Part shown: piece by piece, positions 35,291 to 45,039 of the stretch
Position numbering within the stretch: position 1 is the first letter of the stretch
Layout: every line of letters starts with the position of its first letter
From: Trichobilharzia szidati
Lineage: Eukaryota; Platyhelminthes; Trematoda; Strigeidida; Schistosomatidae
Reading direction: 5' to 3'
Assembly: GCA_944472155.2 (NCBI GenBank)
Contig: OX235279.1
Span: 149,566,199-149,630,198 of the forward strand
Length of the DNA stretch: 64,000 nucleotides
Translations under genes and position numbers: made by a program
Notes under the pieces: generated by a model
Database searches by the model: none
Seen by the model: the letters and a program-made list of their open reading frames with translations, nothing else
What the model was told of the DNA's origin: nothing

Positions 35291-35810
35291 AAACAATTAA
35301 CAAACAGCTTATTTGTTCAAGGTGAAGGTCGCTTCATGCGAAATTCAACAGTTTCTTACGCATAGACACACACAAGCACCAGATTTTAAAATTAATGAAA
35401 CACGTATTCCTATTTTCGCTCAGTCGATTACAGAGTGGATTGAATCTAAATGATTCGTTATTATCAGACCCAAAAAAAGACTTTCAAATCAAATCTTGAC
35501 CACAACTCTGAAAGAAGAGCTAAGCAACAACAAAAAAATAAAACGAACAACAGTGACTACTTAAATAGGTGGCTGGGTGGCAAGTAAGCTGAAATAATGA
35601 TTGGTTAGATTAGAACTTTGCTCAAATTTTCATCAGGTCATGGTGTCACACATCAAAAAAGTCCACAAGAATGGATGATGAAAAACCAGAAATGAAATAA
35701 TACTAGGGAACGAGCAAACATGGATGGGAGGGATGGAGAGAGAGAAAGAGGGAAAATAACTTAATAAGTTGTAGTTAACACGACGATTATCAGAAAGTTA
35801 TTAAGTGTTT
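35291..35810. other. No gene recognised
   Basis: AT-rich sequence. Confidence 0.3.
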
Positions 35811-35995
35811 GGTTTGCAAGGATTTGCTTGGTTATAGGTTTGATCACGAGCTGATATCAGTTAGAGAGAACCACTGAAAAACCAAGGAGTACCAGACAGG
35901 TGTCTCGTCATAGTTCAGGCGAGATCACAGACTATTCAATCAAATGGGACCCAATCCGATAGCCCGTGAATTCTAACGTGTGGCGACTCCAGATA
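35811..35995 (-). mobile_element. Sm-alpha-like repeat, partial
   Basis: Minus-strand copy from a tail tggtttgcaaggatttg (35811-35827), through a decayed hammerhead block (ggagtaccagacaggtgtctcg at about 35895), to the ggacccaatccgatagcccgtgaattc body. Confidence 0.6.
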
Positions 35996-37539
35996 TGCAG
36001 CGATATATGTAGATTTTCAGAAATACTTTCACCACAGTAAATAGTTATTACATTCACAACCCGGATGAAAAAACAGGTTAGTTACTTTCTTTAGGTGCCT
36101 ATGCAACAGCATTAAGAAAAGTATTTCCGTGACTATTAGAAGCCATGTAAATCAATCGTAAGTATTATTAGTATTTGTAACACCACCAGAGAAAAAACCG
36201 GCTAACTTCTTTAGTTATCGACTGTGGTAAGCGCTGCATAGTCACTACTGCTTTGTTGGAAGACATCACGATACAGAATAGTACATCTTAAAGGTAATGA
36301 TATGATCTTTCATGTATAAACATGAGTAAAAATATAGACAGACAAACATTTGCCTAACCTTCAGAATACCATAGCATTTAAATAAATAGACTTCAACGAA
36401 GAACCTATAATAAGGGTGAGACAGTTTAAAAGTTACAATGCTTCAACACACACACACACACATAAAGATGGAAAAATAAAATGCTAAGGCACCTTCATAA
36501 AAGAAATTCTACAGGCGAAAGAGTAATTGCATGGAAAATAATGAAGATATAATCGATCTGGGAGAGTACAAATAGTGAATACATACATACACCTGAGTCA
36601 TTAAGAATAATTTTAAACCATATCCATGAACACAGTCCTTATCCATTGGTTCCCAGTGTCTGTAGCACCCCACAACACCGGGTAGTCTACATCTTCCCTA
36701 CATGGCTGACTAAAACCAACAGTCAAAAACTCGACAGATCGATGCCATGTTTCAGATTTGAACACCCCCCAAGACTTTTTCAACCTATTCCTAGAGCAGT
36801 TAACATTGCCGACGGGGAAGAAGGCGGTGGTATAGTGTACATGATATATGGAATATAACTAGATTAAACACAAATTGCCATATTATGTGGAAAAAGAGGG
36901 AAAAGGGGAATCACAGTCAGGTTAATCAAAAAATAATAACATAAAGTCAACGTCCTAAGGCTAAAAATTCCTGCAACTTATTATATATATATATATATAT
37001 GCTCTAAATTATTGAATCTCTCCGTCTCTATATATTTTCTTTCTTCAAAATCATCTCACAGCCTTTTTATTTCAAATATCCGAGTCACAGTTTTCTTTCT
37101 AGACAGCAGCATTAGTCTGTTAGGCTGTCACGCGTTTGTGTACGTATGAGAAGGAGATTATACAGCCATTTGAAGATGACTTCGTCGATAAGATTTTGAA
37201 AAAAAAATGTCTTCTCAAAATTTATGCGGTAAAAATAAAATAACTTTGGCTAGACAAACCACATAGGCATGCACGCACCGGGGGAGATAGAGAGAGAGAG
37301 AGAGAAAGGTGGAGAGAGGGTGAGAGGAGAAGAATATGATGCATGGATCAGTTCTAATCGAAAACTATCTCAAATCAACAATATTTCAACCCGAAAATAA
37401 AGAAAGATAAGTTTTACACATCAATATATGTGTATATATGCGCATATTATGCAATGCGTTTATCCCTATTCTCAGGAAACAAACAAAAACAAAAAGTGTG
37501 CATCCAATTCCACTTATAATACAAACAAACCGTCAAGAT
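35996..37539. other. Unassigned, with simple repeats
   Basis: No exon recognised. 36640-36810 resembles the LINE 3' UTR of 39404-39780 in the same orientation. Microsatellites: (CA)n at 36450-36463, (AT)n at 36980-37001, (GA)n at 37287-37304. Confidence 0.4.
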
Positions 37540-38180
37540 TTTATATGAGTACACTGTTCATATATCTGCGGAAACACCGAAAAATCGACTGGCGCGTTCA
37601 CTTGAGAAAACCTTCTTCGCAGCTGAACTACGATTAACCTTCTCCACGAAACCTATGATTCGTATGAACGTGAAGCATAAGCTACCACTGCTGGCCTCAT
37701 CAATGTGTATCTACCAATTCACCTGTTCATGTGGAGCCAGGTATGTCGGCCGTATCCAGCGTTCGCTATCCAAACGTATCACCAAACACTTACCAACATG
37801 GTTTTACAAAGGAGAAAATCGATGCCCCCGCAGTTCCATCTTAGAACATCTGATAGATTCCGGACATCAAGTTACACCCCAAACAAACTTCAAAGTCGTC
37901 TAGAGAATACGAAGCAGTCTTCCTAAAAGTGTACGAGTCAAACTTCTACAAACTGCAGAAGCAATGGCAATTCATGTCAGTAAAAAGTTTGAGCATTGTG
38001 GATTAGATCAAATAAAGTATAATTATATTTCAATAGTTTACACACAATGATAAGTTTTATGACTGATAATATTTCGAGCAATATAATTATACTTTATTCA
38101 ATGGCAATTCACTTGCTAAGCCGTGAACTCTGCATACAGAAGAAGTTCGTCCAATCACTACACTTGCAATGGACGTAATC
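37540..38180 (+). pseudogene. Penelope-like element C-terminal fragment (GIY-YIG), with insertion
   Basis: One frame gives TFFAAELRLTFSTKP (as in the array protein's SFPAAKLITVYNTTP), then SSMCIYQFTCSCGARYVGRI, the GIY-YIG core. It continues with SILEHLIDSGHQV and, after one stop near 37901, KLLQTAEAMAIH. The frame is broken at 37975 by a 124-bp insertion. Beyond it (from 38099) it resumes with AIHLLSRELCIQKKFVQS, the normal end of these proteins. It is a third Penelope-like family, diverged from the array and from 12-13.4 kb. Confidence 0.88.
37975..38098. mobile_element. 124-bp insertion with 13-bp target duplication
   Basis: caatggcaattca occurs at 37962-37974 and again at 38099-38111. 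Removing one copy plus the 124 bp between restores the host frame. The insert contains an inverted repeat (ataaagtataattata near 38014 and tataattatacttta at about 38082-38096) but lacks clear terminal inverted repeats. Class unknown; it is short and non-coding. Confidence 0.75.
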
Positions 38181-38829
38181 TGTCTTAATACCCGACAGGT
38201 AAATTCTATTTCTTTCTGTCTCTTCATCAGTATTATTTTGTCTTTACAATTGTAATATTTTACATTTTCAACTTTCTTGTTCTCTACCCCCACCCGATAT
38301 AATTTCTGCACCTCACTACCACTGTTACTGACTTGAACAACGCTCAATTTCTAGTCATTTATGTTACGTCATCCAACTTATTTGCTCAATTTCAGTTCTA
38401 ATTTAAATGGCATTATTCTCTACCCCACCTCTACTTAGTCTCTACCTGTAATTACTTACCTTTGTTGCTATCCTGACCTAAGTTGAAACATTTTAGTCAA
38501 TTATATTACGTCATCTAGCTTTTTAACTCAATCTTACTTTAGTTGCTGTCTGATTAACCTTGTTTCTATATTAGATTATTCTTGTATTACCAGATTAATT
38601 ATCTAAACTTGACAAACCTCATGTACACACACACAAAAATAATTATATATAAATGCGATTGTACAGCTATGTGAATGAATTCGCCGGAAAGAGTCTCTTC
38701 GCTGAACGGCTTCTCTTTATCAATATATATATATACATACTGACAAATCATAGGGCATTTATAAATTATATATATATATATATATATAAATTTGCGCACA
38801 TATATTGTACAAATACAACTTCACTTTAC
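38181..38829. other. Intron/unassigned with TA-rich runs
   Basis: No exon. AT runs at about 38722-38736 and 38769-38788. Confidence 0.4.
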
Positions 38830-39303
38830 CTCAGTAACAAAATAATGTGCATTAGCCGGTTCAAATTTCATAGCAATGCCTAGTGTAGAGAAGATAGACT
38901 TGATCAAGAGAAATAATTGTGGATATGTTAAACTTGATAGAAATGCTTTACGTGATAGATGCGATCGATATTCTTCTTGTCTTTCTTCGGTATACTGACT
39001 ATTAGATTGTGAGGCGGCGATTGCGTGTTTCGGTGATGGGGATGCTGATGATCCCGTGGAATGATGATACGATTGATTCATTGATGATACAGGTGTATGC
39101 ATTGGAATTGAATCATTTATACAATTCGAATTTAAATGATCATCATTATTATTATTATTATCATTGTCATTGCATAGAAATAGGTTTAAGCATCCTTCTA
39201 AATATATTAATTCTTGCATTACATAAACAAATCCATTCAGTTTACGGAATACAGCTCTGCATCGATGCGATTCACGTAGAATTCGACAAAATGAACAAAG
39301 TAT
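38830..39303 (-). CDS. WDFY3: WDFY3/Alfy homologue, N-terminal-region exon 1 of 4 seen
   Basis: A 474-bp exon (158 codons, phase 0 at both ends) with a long T-run and tttgtag| acceptor and gag|gtaaag donor on the minus strand. It opens ILCSFCRILRESHRCRAVFRK and LNGFVYVMQELIYLEG, matching the WDFY3 segment LLSVLRESHRTRTVFRKVGGFVYV. An Asn/Asp-rich and Ser/His-rich insert follows (about 39010-39165). It closes LFLLIKSIFSTLGIAMKFEPANAHYFVTE, matching CTLTAAMRYEPANSHFFKTE. Some 500 residues should precede it in the protein, but no earlier exon was recognised to the right, up to the Penelope-like array. Confidence 0.92.
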
Positions 39304-39403
39304 CTACAAAAAAAAAAAAAAAAACATGGAAAGTGAGAAAAAAGAAGAAAACATTCTCCTTACCAGTGAAATGAATAAAAAGCTTAATTACGTCGGTCGG
39401 TCG

Positions 39404-40245
39404 GTTTTCGACATAGAACTTTGCACATATGTACGGCAGTTCAAGTCGCCACACTCCCTCCTTGTAGCACACAAAGCAAGAGAAGAAAGTAGGAGAAATG
39501 CATAATATAGTCAGTAAACAGAGGTGTGAGACAAAGGAATAGTAATAACGAAGAACAAAACAGTTTAACTGGAAATCATAAGTCACAAGGAGTGGATGCA
39601 TCTGCGCTGTCATTGAGAACGATTTTCAGCCATGTCACCGATTTTTTCCAAACATTGGTTTTTAACGTCCCGAGGACTCCAACCAGGAAGTCTACACCTT
39701 CCTACGTGGCTTAGACTAACTGTTGTAGATTTCATTGACTGGTGTCATGTTTTCGTTTGACCGCCGCTAGCTCTTTTCCAGCCTGACCCTATATCAGCTA
39801 ACATTGCCCGTCAGTCGAGGAAGGCGATGACTAGGCATCCATGAGTAGCACATGTCCCAACCATCTCAGTCGATGTAATTTCACAGTCTCGTCGACTGAT
39901 TTTCCCTCCTTACCTAGCACTCGACCGACGCCTAACCTCAATATTGCTCACCTTATTATACCACTTCACACGGGAGATAGAACGCAGACACCTATGATCG
40001 AACACAGATAATCTTTTCATGTCTTCTGCTCTCAATGCCCATGTCTCACAGCCATAAAGGAGGACGGAGCGGACTGTTGAGCAGTACACACGCCCTTTGG
40101 TTGATAGTCGGATATCGCGTCTACGCCAGAGACGGCATAAACTGGCATATGCGAACCTAGCCCTCTGTATTCGTGCTGAGATTTCGTCGGAGATCAACCC
40201 GTTGGTGCTAATGGTACGTAAATGAATATTCAGGGTGTTTTAAAC
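39404..40245 (-). pseudogene. Non-LTR retrotransposon C-terminus plus 3' UTR
   Basis: The minus frame from 40197 reads MISDEISARIQRARFAYASL, then LLYGCETWALRAEDMKRLSVFDHRCLRSI and a VKLHRLRWLGHVL-like segment. This is the thumb and C-terminal region common to endonuclease-type non-LTR retrotransposons of flatworms. 39404-39780 is the 3' UTR, repeated (inverted) at 25655-26030 and more weakly at 60190-60560. The reverse transcriptase active site is not included. Confidence 0.8.
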
Positions 40246-40432
40246 ACTGAGATGTAAACTAAGCATATATATATACATATGTGCTAGGTAGTTGAAGATC
40301 AATCACCCGGAACCGATTTCTCGGATAACAGGCTGTGTATGAGCCCACACTCATTACATGACAGTTTATGACACGACTCAGTTACACGGACTGATTCTCA
40401 TCATTTTGGTTGGATAAGCATTCATATTCTCA

Positions 40433-40565
40433 AGTGTCAGTTTGTAGGGATTTGATCGATTTCCAGTCTAATCAGGGAGTGATATCCAGTTAGAAAACTA
40501 TTGACAACTAAGGAGTACTGAACAGCTGTTTCGTCCTAAGCTGGGAAACTTCAAGAGCACACGAC
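40433..40565 (-). mobile_element. Sm-alpha-like repeat, partial
   Basis: The minus-strand hammerhead second half is well kept (ggacgaaacagctgttcagt: stem II 3' side, GAAA and stem III). The first core strand is changed (ctcttgaag where ctgctgaag is expected). Confidence 0.65.
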
Positions 40566-40824
40566 CATGGATTAGCCTCTGTTAGTTTACCTTCATTTTT
40601 TATACTTTTCTGGATTGTATCGGGTCTCCCAAATGACTGCAGCATATTACGTACTGTCGAATTCGTAATCAACACTCTTTGAATAGTGTTTAGTGTGAAT
40701 AGTTAGATAAGTAACCGTAATTCATTACAAATGTTTAAAATACAGTTGAATATGTGCACAGTGTGTCTCTGAATTGAAAATATTGGGTATTAGTAAATAA
40801 ATAAGTATTAACTAACAAATATGC

Positions 40825-41057
40825 GCGTCGGTGGCATGGTGGTTAGGACGCTCGTCGACCGTGCACATGGTCCGGGGTTCGATCCCCCGCTGACGCACTC
40901 CTCTACCTCACTAAGCCAGAAATAACGCTGCTGAGGAGTAAAGGTTGGGCATGAGGCTAGCAACCCCATCCTGTAAAATAAGCACTGCTACAGAAACTTC
41001 AAGCCACTAGCTTGAAGCCCTATGTTCCACTGGGGAAAGTGAAGGAAATTAAAAAAA
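40825..41057 (+). mobile_element. tRNA-derived SINE, copy 4 (best preserved)
   Basis: The 73-nt head (40825-40897) can fold as a tRNA. The seven-base acceptor strand gcgtcgg pairs with ctgacgc (one G-T pair), and the T arm cgggg-ttcgatc-ccccg is perfect. A-box (tggcatggtggttagg) and B-box (ggttcgatcc) promoters for RNA polymerase III are both present. The body holds aaaggttgggcatgaggctagcaacc. The tail cttgaagccctatgttccac (41014-41033) is followed by gggg and an A-rich end. The tail equals the 3' end of the RTE LINEs here, so RTE enzymes probably mobilised it. Confidence 0.9.
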
Positions 41058-41279
41058 CAAATTTGTGAATTTAATTGAGTTATCCAGCTCAAATTTATTT
41101 GAAATTCAAACTAGCCTTCAATCGGTAGACTAGCATTGATGTAATGTATGATAATTTAACGCTAAAATGAGAATTAAATAATTCATAATACCAATCAGAT
41201 ACTGGTAAAATTTGTCCTTGAAAACGCATTACGTAATGTAAGGTGTAACCTAGAAGGGGTGACTAATTGGAAATTAGAA

Positions 41280-41470
41280 AAGAGTCCCAGTGGCTTAATG
41301 GTCCATGAGCTCGGGGTGTAACCAGAAGGTCCTGGGTTCGAACTTCTTTGGTGAATGCGAGCTGATGAAGATTCCCGGACTGGGGCGAAACAGTTGTCCA
41401 GTACTTCCAGGTTTTCCAATGGTTCTCTAACCGATGTCAATCAATGATGAAATCCTCGAACCAATTAGAA
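41280..41470 (+). mobile_element. Sm-alpha-like repeat, partial
   Basis: gtcccagtggcttaatggtc (A-box-like) and cctgggttcgaac (B-box-like) are followed by a hammerhead-like block with intact ctgatga (41363-41369) and gaaa (41388-41391), tgtc cleavage region and cagtact. Stem I no longer pairs. The repeat ends at aatcctcgaaccaat. Confidence 0.7.
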
Positions 41471-41757
41471 ATGGTGCAGAAGTTGGGATGACGTAATAAA
41501 TGTGACAAAATGACTAATCAATATAATTGTGTAGAGTGGACAAGAACTAGTGGAATAACGATCAAGTGTTTTTATAAAATCTGTATGAAAACGCAGTGTT
41601 ATTAATAAACAGTAATAGGGTGATAATAAAATAGGGATGGTGAGAATAATATTTGGGATCTGAAACCGGACCTCTGCATTCGAAAGCACCACTCTCCCTA
41701 ACGTGGCTAGAGCAACGTTCTCACTAAAAATTTGCCTTTACGTAAGTTTACTATTAT

Positions 41758-42487
41758 TTCATACAACTGGTTCCCTTGATAAATTTCGATAAAGAAAGGA
41801 AGACGAAATTTGCAGTATAAAATTATATCATTCTATTTCACAGGTTCTCATCAGCTGCAGACTACCTGAAATTACAATGGTTATATAAATGATAATAACA
41901 TACTTTAATGTTTGATTAGTAGTAGAGAAGAGATAAAATTGACGCATCCAAAAAAGAATGAAAGCATTACAATTTTAGTTTAAGTTATCATCATCAATTT
42001 ATACACTTTCAGAGTTGAAAAGAGGGGGGAGGGGTAAGACAGAAAACAGAAAAATTGATTAACAGAAACAGTGTTAGCTTGTAGGTTCACATGGCAACTC
42101 CAAAAAACAAAAGCATTTACAGTTTATAAGATTGAGATTTGCTCAGTGAGTTGAGATCACTGATGACTAATCAAAATCAAAATCAATCAGTTACCAAGGG
42201 AGTGAGAGGTTAATCACACTCTCTTTCTGTATGCATAAGTCTGGTTTAAATCGTTTGATTGCGATCGCTTCGGCAAATCGTAGTAAATTTGCTGTCCTTT
42301 GTCTATTTAATATTTTGAAGGACTTAGAGATCTCTACGAGATGTCCGGTATCAACAATATGTCTGGTAATTGCACTCTGAGAATATTTGCTTCCTTTCAG
42401 GCATAGATTTCTTGGAATATGTTCAGAAAACCGGATAGAAGCCCTTCTTTCTGTCCTTCCAATGTACTTGCTCCCGCAAGTGCACGT
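41758..42487 (-). mobile_element. Inverted partial Penelope-like unit at the array's 5' edge
   Basis: Reverse complement of a unit junction. It covers the last 99 or so codons of the protein (42484-42187, GIY-YIG part), the 3' UTR, the ribozyme-like fold, and the 5' leader of a following unit up to the gttgtatgaa start region. It meets copy 1 head to head, with a 3-bp shared cgt at 42485-42487. Its variants (cgatttgcc; attgtaatttcagg on its own strand) match the junction between copies 3 and 4, not the one after copy 1. Confidence 0.92.
41811..41859 (-). ncRNA. Hammerhead-ribozyme-like fold in the inverted arm
   Basis: Minus-strand copy with intact ctgatga and gaaa and the same stem I. Stem III carries one mismatch (gatataat instead of gatatcat), so it may be weaker. 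Confidence 0.65.
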
Positions 42488-44662
42488 CGAATAACAAAAT
42501 CTCACATCGAATCCTCATACCAGTACCTCTCCGAATTGAAATCTCGTCTGGCTACCTATGATACCCTACTAAGCGAGCTTAATATTATTTGCTGGCTAAA
42601 ATTCATGAATTTTATCAAAGAGCTACAATCAAAAACATCCAAGGATTATGAAACTCAGCTGACAAAAGCGTTGGTGAAAGAGAAGCTAATCGAAGAATTC
42701 CCAGAATCACCTGAACGCTACGTCTGTAATCTATCAAAATTACAATTAAACAAAATCGAATTAGAAGCCTTATCTCTAGGATTCAAGTTTCACGTCCCCA
42801 AGAAGCAGATCAGTCGTATAGATACAGAAGCACAATTCGAACACTTATACCATCAACTCCACGACCTGAAACCCTTAGACGAAGACAAAAGAGGATGGCT
42901 AAAGTCTAAACTTGTTGATATTGCTAACCAATACCACATATCGCCAATGGAGAAGCAAAAGATGCTGACCGAAGAGCATAGAACAGCTCTGAAGAAACTA
43001 TATGAGAACGATGAAATCGTCATATTTAGACCTGATAAAGGCTCTGGGGTTGTTATAATGAACAAAGCTGATTATATTCATAAAATGATGACAATTCTAA
43101 ACGACAAAGAAAAATTCCAAGTAGACAACAAAAAAGATGGCACAACGTCGTTTGAAAATAAAGTAAATAAATGTCTCAAGGAACTTCTAATGAAGAAATT
43201 TATCAACAGCGAAACATACAATAAACTGAAGTCAAAAGGTGGACGCCTGCCTTTTATGTACGGCCTACCGAAAATCCATAAAGCAAACGTGCCTTTAAGA
43301 CCAATCTTGTCAATGATTGACTCACCATGCCACAAGTTAGCTCAATGGTTAGCTGATTCCATAGAACCAATTCGAATTAAATTTGCAACCCATAGCCTGA
43401 AGGATAGCTACCAATTCTCCAAGGAAGTCGACAACATTGAAATATCAGACAAACTCATGGTATCGTATGACGTGACCTCCTTGTTCACAAACGTACCACT
43501 GATGGAAACGATTGATATCATTTGTAAGCAAACGGATCTACTACCGTTACCGGAAACAGAGATGAAGCGACTACTGCTGCTCTGCACAAAAGATATTCAA
43601 TTCAAATTCGACAATCAACTCTACCGACAAATTGATGGGGTCGCTATGGGTTCACCTCTGGGACCTATCCTGGCTGATATCTTCATGGGCTACCTTGAAC
43701 AGACACAACTAAGTTCTGCTATCAATGGAACAACCTACTATCGCCGATATGTTGATGACACATTTGTTGTTTGCAACGACATGGATCACGCATCGGCATT
43801 ATATGATCGCCTAAATGAGATTCATCCAAATATCAAGTTCACCATGGAATATGAACATAAAAATGAGTTCAATTTCCTGGATCTAAATGTAAAAAGAACA
43901 AACGAAGGCATAATTGAAAAGTCCATCTATAGAAAAGAAACCTGGACTGGACAATATCTTCACTATAACAGCTTTTGTCCTATAAGCTATAAACGTGGAT
44001 TAGTGAGGACTTTGTACGACAGAGCCAGGAAGCTATGTTCACCAAACAAGGTCGAAGAAGAACTAGATTTCATCGAGAAATGCCTGAGGGAAAACGGATA
44101 TCCTAAAGGCTTTATACAGAAGTACAGCAGAGAAAAAGATAAGAAAGAAAAGCATCCAACTGTAGAAAAGAAAAAAGTGTTTATTTGTCTCCCATTCAAA
44201 GGAGATGCAGTTTCACAAAAGATTGACAGAAGACTGAAAGGAGCAATAAATAGAAGCTTCCCGGCAGCAAAACTCATAACAGTATACAACACCACTCCTT
44301 CCATGATCAACTCAAAACTGGATAAATACCCTGCTGATGTCACCTCCAACTGCGTTTATGAATTTACGTGCACTTGCGGGAGCAAGTACATTGGAAGGAC
44401 AGAAAGAAGGGCTTCTATCCGGTTTTCTGAACATATTCCAAGAAATCTATGCCTGAAAGGAAGCAAATATTCTCAGAGTGCAATTACCAGACATATTGTT
44501 GATACCGGACATCTCGTAGAGATCTCTAAGTCCTTCAAAATATTAAATAGACAAAGGACAGCAAATTTACTACGACTTGCCGAAGCGATCGCAATCAAAC
44601 GATTTAAACCAGACTTATGCATACAGAAAGAGAGTGTGATTAACCTCTCACTCCCTTGGTAA
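42485..44662 (+). CDS. Penelope-like reverse transcriptase/GIY-YIG endonuclease, copy 1 (N-truncated)
   Basis: This is the same protein as copies 2 and 3 but lacks the first 90 or so residues. The array sequence begins at RRITKSHIESSYQY, and any upstream ATG (42419) lies in the inverted arm and would add foreign residues. The frame is otherwise open to the stop at 44660-44662. It keeps motif A SYDVTSLFTN, motif B DGVAMGSPLGP, YVDD, and the C-terminal TCTCGSKYIGRT core. It differs from copy 2 at Thr for Ile in KMMTILND and Arg for Ser in DRARKLC. No own promoter or leader remains unless the inverted arm supplies one. Confidence 0.9.
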   Translation, partial: RRITKSHIESSYQYLSELKSRLATYDTLLSELNIICWLKFMNFIKELQSKTSKDYETQLTKALVKEKLIEEFPESPERYVCNLSKLQLNKIELEALSLGFKFHVPKKQISRIDTEAQFEHLYHQLHDLKPLDEDKRGWLKSKLVDIANQYHISPMEKQKMLTEEHRTALKKLYENDEIVIFRPDKGSGVVIMNKADYIHKMMTILNDKEKFQVDNKKDGTTSFENKVNKCLKELLMKKFINSETYNKLKSKGGRLPFMYGLPKIHKANVPLRPILSMIDSPCHKLAQWLADSIEPIRIKFATHSLKDSYQFSKEVDNIEISDKLMVSYDVTSLFTNVPLMETIDIICKQTDLLPLPETEMKRLLLLCTKDIQFKFDNQLYRQIDGVAMGSPLGPILADIFMGYLEQTQLSSAINGTTYYRRYVDDTFVVCNDMDHASALYDRLNEIHPNIKFTMEYEHKNEFNFLDLNVKRTNEGIIEKSIYRKETWTGQYLHYNSFCPISYKRGLVRTLYDRARKLCSPNKVEEELDFIEKCLRENGYPKGFIQKYSREKDKKEKHPTVEKKKVFICLPFKGDAVSQKIDRRLKGAINRSFPAAKLITVYNTTPSMINSKLDKYPADVTSNCVYEFTCTCGSKYIGRTERRASIRFSEHIPRNLCLKGSKYSQSAITRHIVDTGHLVEISKSFKILNRQRTANLLRLAEAIAIKRFKPDLCIQKESVINLSLPW

Positions 44663-44990
44663 CTGAATTTTGATTTTGATTAGTCATCAGTGATCTCAAC
44701 TCACTGAGCAAATCTCAATCTTATAAACTGTAAATGCTTTTGTTTTTTGGAGTTGCCATGTGAACCTACAAGCTAACACTGTTTCTGTTAATCAATTTTT
44801 CTGTTTTCTGTCTTACCCCTCCCCCCTCTTTTCAACTCTGAAAGTGTATAAATTGATGATGATAACTTAAACTAAAATTGTAATGCTTTCATTCTTTTTT
44901 GGATGCGTCAATTTTATCTCTTCTCTACTACTAATCAAACATTAAAGTATGTTATTATCATTTATATAACCATTGTAGTTTCAGGTAGTC

Positions 44991-45039
44991 TGCAGCTGAT
45001 GAGAACCTGTGAAATAGAATGATATCATTTTATACTGCA
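44991..45039 (+). ncRNA. Hammerhead-ribozyme-like fold, copy 1/2 junction
   Basis: Stem I is tgcag (44991-44995) with ctgca (45035-45039). The conserved ctgatga is at 44996-45002 and gaaa at 45011-45014. Stem III is tagaatgat with atcatttta (nine pairs, one G-T), closed by the A-T pair next to the site. Predicted cleavage falls after TA at 45034. Stem II (gaacctgt) is only weakly paired, the main reservation. Hammerheads at this position are established for Penelope-like elements. Confidence 0.75.

Noticed and set aside
40825..40897. Functional tRNA gene
   Set aside because: The tRNA-like fold is good, but it continues into a repeated body and LINE-type tail found in many copies, so it is a SINE head.
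41151..41250. Possible minus-strand exon encoding LHYVMRFQGQILPVSDWYYE
   Set aside because: A plausible acceptor (ccccttctag) exists, but there is no match to WDFY3 or another family I know and no firm donor. Too weak to annotate.
42191..42505. Separate 104-codon GIY-YIG protein on the minus strand
   Set aside because: It is the inverted 3' end of the array element plus a few bases of copy 1, not an independent gene.
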